From Rubidibacter lacunae KORDI 51-2 (GTDB taxonomy: Bacteria > Cyanobacteriota > Cyanobacteriia > Cyanobacteriales > Rubidibacteraceae), in NCBI RefSeq assembly GCF_000473895.1, contig NZ_ASSJ01000079.1:1-64000 (forward strand): a stretch of DNA of 64,000 nt, given 5' to 3'. This document shows positions 28,505 to 38,846 of this stretch, piece by piece (positions within the stretch are counted from its first letter, which is position 1; every line of letters starts with the position of its first letter). The notes under the pieces are model-generated. The model saw only the letters and a program-made list of their open reading frames with translations, did not search any database and was not told the DNA's origin. A program made the position numbers and the translations under genes.

Positions 28505-28658
28505 AGCAGCAAGAGAACTCGACGGCAATACTCATGGACGAATCATGGGACGAACGCGAAACAATCGCTCTATCTCATTGTTTCAGCCGATCGTGTCGGC
28601 AGCAGTTTGCTTCAGCACGTTACGTCCGTCAGGGACGACGGGCGACGTTTTCGAACTT

Positions 28659-29459
28659 TTATTCGTAATCGAAAATGTCGCGAATCCACTGCGGCGGGCG
28701 CGGAATCGGATTGCCCAAGCGATCGAGCATCGCCAGTGCTACCAGATGCACCACGAAAAGGTAAATGAGGCTGTTAACGAACACCGCAACTAGGGCTACA
28801 GACTGAATTAGCTCCAAGCTAGGTTGTGCCAAAATGCCCAGCTTCACAAACGCCCACTCCAGAAACCCTGCCACCTGGACCAGTGCGAAGGCCCACAAGT
28901 CCTCGCCCAGTAAAAGCGACGCCAGCCAAAACCGGAAGAAAAACCCGATCGCGCCCAGCAGCGCGCCGAGCAAAATTGACAGCATCCAACTCGTTCCCCG
29001 CCGCCAGCAGGCACCCAACTGCACGCCCATCACCCCAAACGGCATGACGAATAGCACGCTGCGCGTCGGTCCCATCAACACCGTCAACAACAAACCCGCG
29101 ATCGCACAAGCCATCCAGCCCGCTCGCGGTCCTCTCCGCAGATACGCGAGGGCGATCGGGATCGGGAACGCGACTCGCAAAAGCGGCCCCGGCGGAAAGT
29201 ACGTATTGATCAACCAAATGAGACCTGATGCACTGGCTAGAAATGCAGTCTCGACCATTGCCAGCGAGCGACTCGGGGGTCCGCTTCGCAAGGCTTCCGC
29301 CTCCAAGCTCTCCCCGCCGTCCCAGCCGGATTCGTCGCCCGCATCGACCCAGTTTTCGTCGTCGTCGGGACTATCCGTTGGCTCGTCGGTCTCGTCACTA
29401 GCGTCGCCCGACGCTCGCAGTCGCGACTTGTCGGGTGCGGTTGGATCGTCAAAGGGCAT
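28659..29459 (-). CDS. DUF2232 membrane protein
   Basis: A 266-residue membrane protein. About 70 acidic, low-complexity N-terminal residues (many D and E) precede some six hydrophobic helices, with the family-like segment TYFPPGPLLRVAFPIPIALAYLRRG near 85-110. DUF2232 proteins in cyanobacteria have no fixed role. The final residues PRPPQWIRDIFDYE are typical of cyanobacterial members. It lies between nblB and a Crp-type regulator on the same strand, with about 150 bp spacing. Confidence 0.8.
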   Translation of the reverse strand: MPFDDPTAPDKSRLRASGDASDETDEPTDSPDDDENWVDAGDESGWDGGESLEAEALRSGPPSRSLAMVETAFLASASGLIWLINTYFPPGPLLRVAFPIPIALAYLRRGPRAGWMACAIAGLLLTVLMGPTRSVLFVMPFGVMGVQLGACWRRGTSWMLSILLGALLGAIGFFFRFWLASLLLGEDLWAFALVQVAGFLEWAFVKLGILAQPSLELIQSVALVAVFVNSLIYLFVVHLVALAMLDRLGNPIPRPPQWIRDIFDYE

Positions 29460-29575
29460 ACGCGCTCGTCACTGCAAACAGAACGGGACGATCCAGCCGA
29501 CCCGGTAACAAACGCATTTATCGAACTCGCATCGAGCGTCGGGCGATCGCGCCGCACCTAGCTTAACCCAGCTGT

Positions 29576-30289
29576 TCAATTCAGTATCTTCTCGAGAGCG
29601 CTGACATCGGGAATGCCGAGAATGTGATGTTCGCGCTGGATCAAACCTTTTTTCTCGAGTTTGGTCAGCACGCGCGTGACCGTTTCTCGCGCCAATCCGC
29701 TGAGACTGCTCAACTCGCGGTGTGGCAGGTTGGGAATTTCGATGCCGCCTTCTTCAACGAGCTTGCCCTGACCTTCCGCCAAGAACAGCAGCGTGTCCAC
29801 CACGCGAGAAACGCTATCGGCTTCGCGCAAGCGCAAGCGGCGGTTGACCTGGCGCAAGCGCTTGGCCATGAGTTGGGCCAAACGCACGCCAGCGGCGGGT
29901 TCGGTATTGACAATCTTCAAAAAGTCCTGAGCTGGAATGCTGGAGATTTTGGTCGGCGTTAGGGTGATGACATCGGTCGAGCGCGGGACCTCATCCATCG
30001 CGGCCATTTCGCCAAAGACTTCGCCCCGCCCGAGAATATTGAGCGTAACTTCCTTGCCATCTTGGTTATAAGTGCGAATTTTCACCCATCCATCAAGGAT
30101 GAAATAAACCGAACCACCCCAATCATTTTCGAGCAAAATAACTTGATTGGCGGGGTGATTGCGCATCACAACGTGATTGACAAGCTTCTCCAGCGTCTCT
30201 TCGGGTAATCCTGCAAAAAAGAAAGCCGCCTCAGTCAGCTCTTTTAGATCGACTGGAGTATTGCGCGCAGCAGTGTATTGATCGTCCAT
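29576..30289 (-). CDS. Crp/Fnr-family transcriptional regulator
   Basis: A 237-residue regulator. Residues about 25-140 form the cyclic-nucleotide-binding fold; the phosphate-binding cassette reads GEVFGEMAAMDEVPRST, keeping the glutamate and the R-S pair that contact cAMP in Crp. The C-terminal helix-turn-helix (HRELSSLSGLARETVTRVLTKLEKKG) is intact. It is not NtcA: the sequence differs throughout. It is closer to other cyanobacterial Crp-type proteins, and cAMP binding is inferred only from the cassette. Start at 30289 chosen since the 14 residues upstream look non-coding. Confidence 0.85.
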   Translation of the reverse strand: MDDQYTAARNTPVDLKELTEAAFFFAGLPEETLEKLVNHVVMRNHPANQVILLENDWGGSVYFILDGWVKIRTYNQDGKEVTLNILGRGEVFGEMAAMDEVPRSTDVITLTPTKISSIPAQDFLKIVNTEPAAGVRLAQLMAKRLRQVNRRLRLREADSVSRVVDTLLFLAEGQGKLVEEGGIEIPNLPHRELSSLSGLARETVTRVLTKLEKKGLIQREHHILGIPDVSALEKILN

Positions 30290-30457
30290 TGGCCGCAAGC
30301 TGATGTGAATTGAGCAGGATTCTCCTTGCAAAGTTGGTCCAGAACCTCAACGGTTCCGCAACTTTTAGAAGATAACTGGCAAGCACCTCCTACCGAACCC
30401 GGCAAGCGGAGGCAAGCCCATTCCTTTTTAACCTATCTCTGGCAAAAGCGAAGCGGA

Positions 30458-31333
30458 TTACAACGTTCCCTTAAACAATCCTTGCGGTCGCACTAGCAAC
30501 ACGATTGTCATTAGGAACAGGGCCACACCTAGTTTGTACTGGGATCCAAGCAGCGGCACGCTAAGTTCCTGAGCAATGCCGATCGTGTAGGCACCCGCGA
30601 TCGCCCCGTAGGGATTGCCGATACCACCAAGGATCGTTGCCGCGAACATCGGCAAAATCAAAAACCACCCCATATTCGGACGAACGGCGGCAATCAACCC
30701 GTAAGTTGCCCCCCCAGCTGCTGTCAGCACGCCGGCGATCGCCCAGGTCCACAGCACAACCCGCTCGACGTTGATGCCGGCGACGCGTGCGAGGTCGATG
30801 TTATCGGCAACGGCACGCATGGCTTTGCCAACCTTGCTGCGCTGCAGGAAAAAGTGCAGTGCCACGATCGCTACAATTGATAGGATGACGACGACGATCC
30901 GGTTAAAGGCGATGCGGACGATCGGATCGTCGGGTGGCAGTGCGATTGCAGGCACAACGGGCAAGTCATAGGACAGGTTGGTGCCGCCCCAGACCATCAA
31001 GATGGCACTGCGAATAAACAACGCCAGTCCGATAGAGATGACGATCAGCGTCGTCGGCTGCGCGCGGACCTGGCGCATGGGTTGCCATAGGGTACGCTCG
31101 GCCAGCAGCATCGCAGCGACAGTAGCAATCGCCCCGAAGATCGTCGACAACCAGATATTCCATCCAAAATTAACGTTCGCGAGCAGCGTGGCGTAGGCGC
31201 CAAGGGTCATGAAGTCGCCGTGGGCGAAGTTCGGCAAGCGGAGGATGCCGAACGTAAGCGTCAGACCTACGGCGGCAAGGGCAATGATGCTGCCGAGGGC
31301 AATGCCGTTAACGAGGAGTTGCAGGGGGTCCAT
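30458..31333 (-). CDS. branched-chain/neutral amino acid ABC permease LivH/NatD-like
   Basis: A 291-residue inner-membrane permease with about eight hydrophobic helices. The N-terminus MDPLQLLVNGIALGSIIALA and the motif LPNFAHGDFMTLGAYATLLA are LivH-family hallmarks, and the EAA-like loop GKAMRAVADNIDLARVAGIN is present. In cyanobacteria the equivalent subunit is NatD of the N-I neutral amino acid transporter, whose genes are typically scattered; no partner is in the window. The ATG at 31333 fits the family start. Confidence 0.85.
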   Translation of the reverse strand: MDPLQLLVNGIALGSIIALAAVGLTLTFGILRLPNFAHGDFMTLGAYATLLANVNFGWNIWLSTIFGAIATVAAMLLAERTLWQPMRQVRAQPTTLIVISIGLALFIRSAILMVWGGTNLSYDLPVVPAIALPPDDPIVRIAFNRIVVVILSIVAIVALHFFLQRSKVGKAMRAVADNIDLARVAGINVERVVLWTWAIAGVLTAAGGATYGLIAAVRPNMGWFLILPMFAATILGGIGNPYGAIAGAYTIGIAQELSVPLLGSQYKLGVALFLMTIVLLVRPQGLFKGTL

Positions 31334-31696
31334 CGAGGGTTTCGTTCGGTATCCGGTAACAGCCAAACGCAAATCGCTATCGACCCACTTTACCGGATCG
31401 GCGCCATCGAGAGCTGCTCGACGGTCGGTCGGAGCCAGGTAATACTCTCCACGGACCGTGAGCCTGCCAGAGTGGGCCACCGGATCGCCGAACCGGGCTG
31501 GCTCAGGACAATGCAACCGCAGTTGATGCTGTGTACGACCGGGCAGGCACATGTCGAGTCACCCGAGGCGGCAAGGCGATGTCGCGGCGATCGCGGGAGC
31601 GGTGGGGCAAAGCTTCGGGATAGAGCGCACGAGCGTGTCATTCCCAACCTCCTGCACTCGGGTGATTATGCTGGGAACGTAGGGCTGGTGAGCGAC
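31334..31696. other. intergenic region between natD-like gene and ndhB
   Basis: About 360 bp without a credible gene. A plus-strand frame (31220-31858) antisense to both neighbours is rich in arginine and is judged a shadow. The promoter of the permease gene should lie here. Confidence 0.45.
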
Positions 31697-33286
31697 CTAT
31701 TCGCTGCGAGCGAATACCGGCTCGAGAACGAGCGATACTTGCGGTTGCTCCGCAGCCGCAGACTGCGGCTGCACGAGTGCTGGTTGCAGCATCGTCGTGT
31801 GCGCAACGGATTCAGTCACCAACGTGAAGAGCGGATTGGAGAGAATACCTGCCAGTGACGTTGCCACGAGCGATAGGACCAAGCCAGCTCGTAGCGGGCG
31901 CATACCGTTAATATTCTCGTCGCCCGAGGGATAGTTCTTCACTGCCTCGGACATCTCCTGGGGCTCCTTCACGACCATCATCTTCACGACGCGGACGTAG
32001 TAATAAATTGAGATGACGCTCGTGACCAATCCCAGCAATACCAAACCATAGAGTCCGGCTTGCCAACCCGCCCAGAACAAGTAAATCTTGCCGAAGAAGC
32101 CGGCCAGGGGTGGAATGCCGCCCAACGACAGCAAACATACACTCAAGCTCAATGTCAGCAGCGGGTCTTTTTGATAAAGTCCTGCATAATCACTGATTTG
32201 GTCCGTCCCCGTCCGCAATGCAAACAGAATCACGCCAGCGAACGCGCCCAGGTTCATGAACAGATACACCAGCAAATAAAAGATCGTGCTGGAGAAGCCG
32301 GCCTCCGTCGAAGCCACCAAGCCGATCGTGATGAATCCCGCTTGCCCGATCGACGAGTACGCCAGTAGGCGCTTCATGCTGGTTTGCGCGAGCGCAACGG
32401 CGTTCCCCAGAACCATGCTCAGAATCGCCAGGGTGGAGAAAATCAAGCGCCACTCTGCCGTATCCAGCGGAAATGCCATCACCAGCAGTCGAATTGCCAG
32501 GGCGAAGCCAGCTGCCTTCGAACCCACAGACAGAAACGCCACCACCGGGGTCGGCGAGCCTTCGTATACATCCGGCGTCCATTGGTGGAACGGCACCGCC
32601 GAAATCTTGAAAGCGATACCGGCAATCACAAACACTAAGGCGATCGCCGTTGCCAAGGTTTGGGTACTGCCAGCTGCTGCCATACCGGCGGCAATTTCCA
32701 CCAGATTCGTCTCGCCGCCGGAGAGCCCATACAGCAGCGATGACCCGTAGAGAAAGATTGCCGAACTCGATGCACCGATCAGCAGGTATTTCAATGCGGC
32801 TTCGTTCGACCGCGAGTCGCGCTTCATGTATCCCGTCATCAAATAAGAGGAGATACTGAGTGTCTCCAAGGAGACAAAGATCGTGACCAAGTCGTTCGCG
32901 CCGGACAAAAACATGCCGCCGAGCGTCGCGGTTAACAGCATCGCTACAAACTCCGACAGCGCCGTTCCCGACTGCTCCACATAGCGAATCGACATCAGGA
33001 TCGTGGTTGCTGTCGATAGGGCAATGATGCCTCGGAACAGAATGCTTAAGTCATCCCCATTGAAACTGCCCAAGAGTGCCAGGGGGTGGGGTGAATCCCA
33101 CTGGTAGCACAGTGCCACAATCGCGCCCAGCAACCCCGCGATCGCTACGTACGGCAGCCAGCGGGCTGCACCGCGTCCGAAAATCAAGTCGCCTACCAGT
33201 ACCGCCATCAGCGCCACCAGGACGATCGACTCGGGGAGAATCGGGGCGACGTTGAGCGGACCGGCAAAATTGCTGCTGTAGTCCAT
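31697..33286 (-). CDS. ndhB: NAD(P)H-quinone oxidoreductase subunit 2
   Basis: NdhB is a proton-pumping antiporter-like subunit of the thylakoid NDH-1 complex, used in respiration, cyclic electron flow and CO2 uptake. The 529-residue protein has about 14 hydrophobic helices and NdhB hallmarks such as [51 protein letters not shown] (lysine channel) and [13 protein letters not shown]. The ATG at 33286 ([12 protein letters not shown]) matches the family N-terminus. The gene is monocistronic in most cyanobacteria, as here. Confidence 0.96.
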   Translation of the reverse strand: MDYSSNFAGPLNVAPILPESIVLVALMAVLVGDLIFGRGAARWLPYVAIAGLLGAIVALCYQWDSPHPLALLGSFNGDDLSILFRGIIALSTATTILMSIRYVEQSGTALSEFVAMLLTATLGGMFLSGANDLVTIFVSLETLSISSYLMTGYMKRDSRSNEAALKYLLIGASSSAIFLYGSSLLYGLSGGETNLVEIAAGMAAAGSTQTLATAIALVFVIAGIAFKISAVPFHQWTPDVYEGSPTPVVAFLSVGSKAAGFALAIRLLVMAFPLDTAEWRLIFSTLAILSMVLGNAVALAQTSMKRLLAYSSIGQAGFITIGLVASTEAGFSSTIFYLLVYLFMNLGAFAGVILFALRTGTDQISDYAGLYQKDPLLTLSLSVCLLSLGGIPPLAGFFGKIYLFWAGWQAGLYGLVLLGLVTSVISIYYYVRVVKMMVVKEPQEMSEAVKNYPSGDENINGMRPLRAGLVLSLVATSLAGILSNPLFTLVTESVAHTTMLQPALVQPQSAAAEQPQVSLVLEPVFARSE

Positions 33287-33603
33287 CGCGTTAGGCTCGG
33301 GTGATGAATAGTGAAGTTCAGATGCCAGCTTACAGCCTACCAAGATCTGCTTAACTAATTGCAATGATTCCGAAAGAGACCGCTGCGTCCGGCGATCCCT
33401 CCGCGCGACCGAGCAACGTTTTCCACCGCGAATGTTAAGGTCATTAGCAACTTAGTATTAGATTTGGTATTCGTAAGGAATGCTGGCAACCATTGGTTTC
33501 CATGCGCCAGAGTTCCTCTCCCGGCTTTCCGCTCGGCTACCCTGCTGTAGTGGTGGCAACCTAAAACTGAGCCATTCACCTGCTCTCTCTCACCGTGCCG
33601 CCG
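33287..33603. other. divergent promoter region of ndhB and topA
   Basis: About 315 bp between the two divergent starts. It is less G+C rich than the neighbouring genes, and no specific operator was recognised. Confidence 0.4.
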
Positions 33604-36432
33604 ATGTCTAAGCTCGTCATCGTCGAATCCCCGACCAAAGCTCGTACGATCCGCCAGTACTTGCCGACCGGTTATCGCGTCGAAGCCTCAATGGGTCACG
33701 TCCGCGACCTCCCAGCGTCGGCAGATGAAGTGCCGGCAAAGGTTAAGGGTGAAGATTGGGCAACGCTCGGCGTTAATGTTGCGGCAAGTTTCGAGCCGCT
33801 CTATGTCATCCCCAAAAAGAAACAAAAAGTTGTTAAGGAGTTGAAAGCCGCGCTGGCCGATGCCGACGAACTCGTATTAGCAACGGACGAAGACCGCGAA
33901 GGCGAGAGCATTTCCTGGCATTTGAAAGAGCTGCTCAAGCCCAAGGTGCCGATCAAGCGTATGGTTTTCCACGAAATCACTCGCGAGGCCATCCGGAAGG
34001 CGTTGAACAACTGCCGCACCCTCAATGAAGACCTCGTTCACGCCCAAGAAACCCGCCGCATCCTCGATCGCTTGGTGGGCTATACGCTTTCTCCGTTGCT
34101 CTGGAAAAAGATCGCGCCGGGGCTTTCGGCCGGGCGCGTTCAGTCTGTAGCAGTGCGGCTCCTGGTGCAGCGCGAGCGAGAAAGACAGGCGTTTAAGTCC
34201 GGAACGTACTGGGACCTTAAAGCTTTACTCGCCAAGGATAAAAGCGATTTCGAAGCCAAGCTCGTTTCCCTCAGCGGCAGGCGTCTGGCTACGGGCAGTG
34301 ATTTCGATGCCAGCACCGGTCAACTATCGGCCGGTCGCAACGTGGTGCTTCTCAACGCCGAGGACGCTGCCGCGCTTAAAGACCGCCTCGACGGTAAGCC
34401 CTGGTCGGTGAGTGCCGTGGACGAGCGGCCGACTACCCGCAAGCCCTCGCCTCCGTTCACGACTTCGACGTTGCAGCAAGAAGCCAACCGCAAATTGCGT
34501 ATCTCCGCACGCGACACGATGCGAGTCGCTCAGAGCCTTTACGAGCAAGGTTTCATCACCTACATGCGGACGGACTCCGTCCACCTGTCCGACCAAGCCG
34601 TGACGGCCGCGCGCTCGTGCGTCGAGCACAAGTACGGCAAAAACTATCTCAGCCCCAAGCCGCGTCAGTACAAAACCAAATCTAAAGGCGCACAGGAAGC
34701 CCACGAAGCCATCCGTCCTGCTGGTGAAACCTTTCGCACGCCCCAAGATACTGGATTGAGCGGTCGGGAGCTGTCGCTGTACGACTTAATTTGGAAGCGG
34801 ACGGTAGCGTGCCAGATGGCCGACGCCCGCTTGACCCAGACTAGCGTGCGCCTTCAAGTCGAAGATGCCGAGTTTCGCGCATCCGGCAAGCGCATCGACT
34901 TTCCCGGCTTCTTTCGGGCTTATGTCGAAGGGTCGGACGATCCGGAGGCCGCGCTCGAAGATCGCGAAGCCATTCTGCCGCATCTGGGCGTGGGCGATCG
35001 CCCCGATTGCCGCACCCTCGAAGCCCTCTCCCACGACACGCAGCCGCCCGCTCGCTTCACCGAAGCTTCTTTGGTTAAAACCCTGGAAAGCGAAGGCATC
35101 GGTCGTCCCAGCACCTACGCCACGATCATGGGCACGATCGTCGATCGCGGCTACGTGTTGATGCGCAATAGCACGCTGATCCCCACTTTCACGGCCTTTG
35201 CAGTCACTGGATTGTTGGAAGAACATTTCCCCGACCTTGTCGATCCGGGTTTCACGGCTCGCATGGAACAAACCCTCGACGATATTGCTACCGGGGGCGT
35301 GCAGTCGGTGCCCTACTTGGAGACTTTTTATTCGGGCGATCGCGGCTTGGAGAACCAGGTCAAGGAACGCGAAACCAACATCGATCCAGCAACAGCAAAA
35401 GCCATCTCGATGGCGACCCTGGAGGACGCGATCGTGCGCATCGGTCGCTACGGTCCATACGTAGAAGTTAAAGCCGACGGAGCGGAGCCAGTGACGGCAT
35501 CCCTCCCCGAAGACTTAACGCCAGCCGATCTCGACCCGGATCGCATTCAGACCTTGGTGCGCCAGAAGCTCGAAGGTCCCGACAAGGTGGGATTGCATCC
35601 AGAGACGGGCGAACCAATTTACTTGCTGGTGGGACGCTACGGCCCGTACGTGCAGCTCGGCGATAAAACCGAGACCAACAAGCAACCCAAGCGTGCATCC
35701 CTGCCCAAGGGCACGCCTCCCGAAGAGCTGACGCTCGAGCAGGCGGTCGGACTTCTAAAACTGCCGCGACTGCTGGGCACGCACCCGGAAACCAACCGCC
35801 CCGTGAAGGCAGGTGTCGGTCCTTACGGTCCCTACATCGTTCACGAGCGGGGCAAAAACGAGCAGGGCAAAGTCGTCAAGGACTACCGCTCACTGAAAAA
35901 GGAAGACGATGTGCTGTCAGTTGGGTTGGAGCGCGCGCTGGAACTGCTGGCGCAACCCAAGGCCGGACGCGGGCGCGGTACGAAACCCCCCCTGCGCGCA
36001 CTCGGCAACCACCCCGAAGATGGCGAACCCGTAAACTTGTTCGACGGCAAGTACGGTCCCTACGTCAGCCACGGGAAGGTTAATGCCTCGCTACCGGATG
36101 GCGCGACACCAGATAACATCACTCTGGAGCAAGCGATCGCGGCGATTGCTGCGAAAGGTCCGACTAAGTCGAGGAGCAAATCGAGCAAGTCGGGCAAGTC
36201 CACTGCAACAAAATCCCGAACCGTTAGCAAGTCTGCAAGCGCCTCGTCGTCGAAGACGACTAAGTCGACGGCCAAGGCAAAGTCTTCAAAGAGTAAGTCC
36301 TCGGAAAGTAAATCCTCAGCTGACAAGTCGTCGTCCAGCACATCTACTTCTACCAACGGTCAATCGGCGGACTCGACGGCGAGCAAGAAAACAACCGGAA
36401 AAACCACAGGGCGAAGCAAGAAAGTGACGTAA
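33604..36432 (+). CDS. topA: DNA topoisomerase I
   Basis: Type IA topoisomerase relaxing negative supercoils. The 942-residue protein begins with the Toprim domain ([17 protein letters not shown], and [14 protein letters not shown] near 99-112), followed by the catalytic tyrosine in [10 protein letters not shown] (about 319-328). In place of zinc ribbons, the C-terminus has four repeats with GxYGPYV (about 618-835), then an ~90-residue serine/lysine-rich tail. This tail is of cyanobacterial type and low complexity. I took the ATG at 33604; a GTG three codons earlier is in frame. Confidence 0.95.
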   Translation: MSKLVIVESPTKARTIRQYLPTGYRVEASMGHVRDLPASADEVPAKVKGEDWATLGVNVAASFEPLYVIPKKKQKVVKELKAALADADELVLATDEDREGESISWHLKELLKPKVPIKRMVFHEITREAIRKALNNCRTLNEDLVHAQETRRILDRLVGYTLSPLLWKKIAPGLSAGRVQSVAVRLLVQRERERQAFKSGTYWDLKALLAKDKSDFEAKLVSLSGRRLATGSDFDASTGQLSAGRNVVLLNAEDAAALKDRLDGKPWSVSAVDERPTTRKPSPPFTTSTLQQEANRKLRISARDTMRVAQSLYEQGFITYMRTDSVHLSDQAVTAARSCVEHKYGKNYLSPKPRQYKTKSKGAQEAHEAIRPAGETFRTPQDTGLSGRELSLYDLIWKRTVACQMADARLTQTSVRLQVEDAEFRASGKRIDFPGFFRAYVEGSDDPEAALEDREAILPHLGVGDRPDCRTLEALSHDTQPPARFTEASLVKTLESEGIGRPSTYATIMGTIVDRGYVLMRNSTLIPTFTAFAVTGLLEEHFPDLVDPGFTARMEQTLDDIATGGVQSVPYLETFYSGDRGLENQVKERETNIDPATAKAISMATLEDAIVRIGRYGPYVEVKADGAEPVTASLPEDLTPADLDPDRIQTLVRQKLEGPDKVGLHPETGEPIYLLVGRYGPYVQLGDKTETNKQPKRASLPKGTPPEELTLEQAVGLLKLPRLLGTHPETNRPVKAGVGPYGPYIVHERGKNEQGKVVKDYRSLKKEDDVLSVGLERALELLAQPKAGRGRGTKPPLRALGNHPEDGEPVNLFDGKYGPYVSHGKVNASLPDGATPDNITLEQAIAAIAAKGPTKSRSKSSKSGKSTATKSRTVSKSASASSSKTTKSTAKAKSSKSKSSESKSSADKSSSSTSTSTNGQSADSTASKKTTGKTTGRSKKVT

Positions 36433-36442
36433 AGACAACGGG

Positions 36443-36515
36443 TAGTCCGGCACAGTGAGGCTAGCACAGGTGCAGAACCCTCATTTAGCATGCTCCTAGC
36501 CCATTACAAGCATCT
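36443..36515 (+). repeat. dispersed ~85 bp repeat family, copy B
   Basis: Begins TAGTCCGGCACAGTGAGG, contains GGTGCAGAACCCTCATTT, and lies 10 bp after the topA stop codon in the same orientation. The 3' half is more diverged than in copies A and C. Confidence 0.6.
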
Positions 36516-36614
36516 CATACCAACTCTAGGAAGTGCTGCGACAAATGGCAGCTCGGGAACTTTTACTCCCGGGGCTCGCTAGCACCATCTGTCTTAGGCA
36601 TTTCTGCAATTGGT
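36508..36614. repeat. ATACCAA-ended element, second copy
   Basis: Starts GCATCTCATACCAAC, the reverse complement of the right border of the element at 22061-22200, and ends with GCAATTGGTATCAC. The interior differs from the first copy except for the borders. Probably a decayed small element. Confidence 0.35.
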
Positions 36615-37189
36615 ATCACTTCAGGAAAACAGACAACTGATTCATTCTCGTGGGACGAGTTCGCCTACGCCGGCAGCATAGGTTTGTATTGAATCTCATG
36701 CAGCGGCCCGCGCATTGTCACCCAAGAGGCTGCCTGTGTCGTTCAGTTGTATTTGTCGGCATTAGTTCTCTTGCTACCAGTTGTTGCCGATGTCGTTGTC
36801 TTTGGGTTCTACGCCCTAATTGATTGGCCGGTACTCAAGCAAGTTTTTCAGAACTATTAGACCTTGGTAGCGCATTCGCAGAGCCTATCCAAGCTATTGG
36901 TTGCTGCAGCCGCTCAAAACACTCACCGCATCATCTGTTTGCAAGAGAGTGGCTGCACGCTGCCAAGAGCGATTCTTGGCACCATGAATGGAGTTGGATG
37001 GTCTCTGCAATGCACCATAGCGGCCTAGTCGGAATTGCACTTGAAATCGACTTTTTACCCGACTGTGACGCCTCTGTGCGAGCAGTTGTGGCAGTTGGCT
37101 TGGCGGCACTAGGTTGTGTGAAAAACTGGCAACTTTCGGCATTCAAGTCGGACTGCAACTGTTATAAGAACCGTCGAACTGAGCCATTG

Positions 37190-37623
37190 TGACGATATGT
37201 TTCCGAGGGTGTAAGGGGATGCTGGGAAGCGTTAACGTGAGGTTAAGGCACAGAGGAGCCGACAGGAAGGTTCCGATTAAGGATTAGGAATCGCAGCACC
37301 GTGCCATCCGCTCGATTCCAACGCAGCCCGAACCCGCCAATCCTCAAAAAAGGGTAGTGCATCTTCCTCAATAAGAACTTGATGCCGCCGTGCTCGATCC
37401 AAGCTCGATGTGAAGCTAGAGTTCGCGAGGAACGCAACTCGACCTCAAGCCAGGTTAGGCAACGTTGAAGGCGAGTAAGTTCTGAAGGGTTGTGGTTTAG
37501 TGTCCCATTACCGACTCGAAAGAAGAGTCGATTCATTCATTGCCAACCCAAAAAAAGTCAATCACACTTAACGTACTTCAGAAGGAGATAGGGAGCGAGG
37601 TTGCCATCAGCCTTGCTCCTTTT
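37190..37623 (+). repeat. duplicated ~430-bp element, copy 1
   Basis: Shares ordered blocks with 37873-38298: ATATGTTTC, AAGCGTTAA, GAGGTTAAGGCACA, CCGACAGGAAGGTTC, GTGCCATCCGC, GATTCCAACGC, GAACCCGCCAATCCTCAAAA, GGTTAGGCAA and CAGTCAATC-like ends. The copy ends in a GGAGCGAGG...CCTTGCTCC hairpin followed by TTTT (37592-37623), a plausible intrinsic terminator for a plus-strand RNA. Neither strand keeps a common reading frame between copies, so a structured RNA or dead element is more likely than a protein. Confidence 0.6.
37592..37623 (+). terminator. candidate intrinsic terminator, copy 1
   Basis: Nine-pair stem (GGAGCGAGG with CCTTGCTCC, one G-U pair) followed by four T residues on the plus strand. 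Confidence 0.5.
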
Positions 37624-37872
37624 CAGTTGCTCCGGACTTTTGCATTCGCAAACCCGAGAATTGGACGCGATCGTGGTTGCCATCCGAGGGTGCAGTGTCT
37701 GCGGTTTGTTTTGCAATGTACTGGCTCTCTATCAATAATCATTGAGCTGCTTTTAGGCAATCATGCAGAACGATGGAGACAAATAAATGAACCGCTTTAA
37801 CTCGTGCAAGCAGCTGTTGCTACGCAGTGCTCAATTGGCAAACGTTCAGCATGAGATTGCCGAGCAGCGATA

Positions 37873-38298
37873 TTGTGAAAATATGTTTCTGGGGTTGCAG
37901 AGGGGGCTAGAAAGCGTTAATTTGAGGTTAAGGCACAAGAGAACCGACAGGAAGGTTCTTAAGAATTTGGGAAATCGAGCATAGTGCCATCCGCTTGATT
38001 CCAACGCGACCCGAACCCGCCAATCCTCAAAAAAAAGGAAGCTCGTTTTCCTCAGCTGGTATCAGTACCGACTGCTCGAAGAGACATTAAAGTCTCTGGG
38101 GAGGGGCCACGAGGAAAGCACTCAACCGCAAGCCTGGTTAGGCAAGCTCGAAGGCGAGACAGTTCTGCAAGGTTGCGTCGTTGTTCTTATCGTTACCGGC
38201 TCAAACAGTAGAGTCGCTTCGCTCATTGTCAACTACAAAGTCAATCGAAACTTATAGCTCGAGAAAGGGCTAGGTTGCCGTCAACCTAGCCCTTTCTC
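37873..38298 (+). repeat. duplicated ~430-bp element, copy 2
   Basis: Second copy, about 680 bp downstream of the first and in the same orientation. Conserved blocks alternate with strongly diverged segments. The copy ends in a perfect 17-bp stem (38261-38298) at the position where copy 1 has its terminator-like hairpin; the stem sequences differ, but the location and pairing are kept, which suggests that structure rather than sequence is preserved. Confidence 0.6.
38261..38298. terminator. perfect 17-bp hairpin at end of copy 2
   Basis: GAGAAAGGGCTAGGTTG pairs perfectly with its complement around the loop CCGT. No T-run follows on the plus strand, so it may be a terminator, a processing site or a transcript-protecting end. 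Confidence 0.6.
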
Positions 38299-38564
38299 AA
38301 TTGCATTCGCGTTTCGCGCTGTATGTTTGCTGTCGCTTGGTTTCAATATCGATTCGAACCAGCGCAACTCGAGCCAATGGAGATCGCATTAGCTTCCTCG
38401 GAGATCGGTTCACCATCTCGGCCTCACGGCAAATGATTCAATTAGCAACGGATAGGGGACTAAGAACAATTGCCAAGATGGGCGTTCTGGGGCTCGCTTG
38501 TTTTTGACTCGGAATATTCGATCCTACCCCTCAAAACCATACCAAATCCAGAAAAAGAAACTTC

Positions 38565-38665
38565 AATGCACCTCGATCGAATCGCCCAAGACCGAAGGTC
38601 GGCACGGCGGAAGGCATTTGAGCTGCCGGAACGCCACAATCCGGTAAATTTTGATGTGCCCTTCA
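38565..38665 (+). repeat. dispersed ~95 bp repeat, copy 2
   Basis: Matches 1018-1115 in block order: CACCTCGAT, AAGACCGAAG, GGCATTT, CAATCCGG and TGCCC. An ATACCAAAT motif lies about 25 bp upstream. Confidence 0.5.
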
Positions 38666-38846
38666 TGTTAAGTACGCCTCTGGTCTCACATAAATAGGAA
38701 GCTTGTGGGAGTGCCCTCGCTGATAGCCTCTAGGGAGGAGGTCCCCTTCGCTCTGTTTGGTTCGTCGCAACTGTTAGATGACGGAACGAGAGACCTGAGC
38801 AGCATCGCGTCGAGCGATCGGTGGGGTACCGTATTTGCTCGATCGC

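Larger units (their letters stand above)
36433..38846. other. 2.4-kb gene-free region with several repeats
   Basis: I find no convincing protein gene between topA and the rqcH-like gene. The region holds a dispersed repeat (36443-36515), an ATACCAA element (36508-36614), two copies of a ~430-bp duplicated element (37190-37623, 37873-38298) and the second copy of a ~95-bp repeat (38565-38665). The short frames at 36824-37192 and 37243-37536 have no family resemblance and, in the second case, are not preserved in the duplicate copy. Confidence 0.6.

Noticed and set aside
29576-30289. NtcA
   Set aside because: It is a Crp/Fnr protein, but the recognition helix and overall sequence differ from NtcA.
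37243-37536. Minus-strand frame of 97 codons within the duplicated element
   Set aside because: The duplicate copy does not keep this frame; stops and indels appear, so it is unlikely to be a protein gene.
37190-38298. Duplicated element as RNase P RNA, tmRNA or 6S RNA
   Set aside because: None of the conserved cores of these RNAs that I know could be found.
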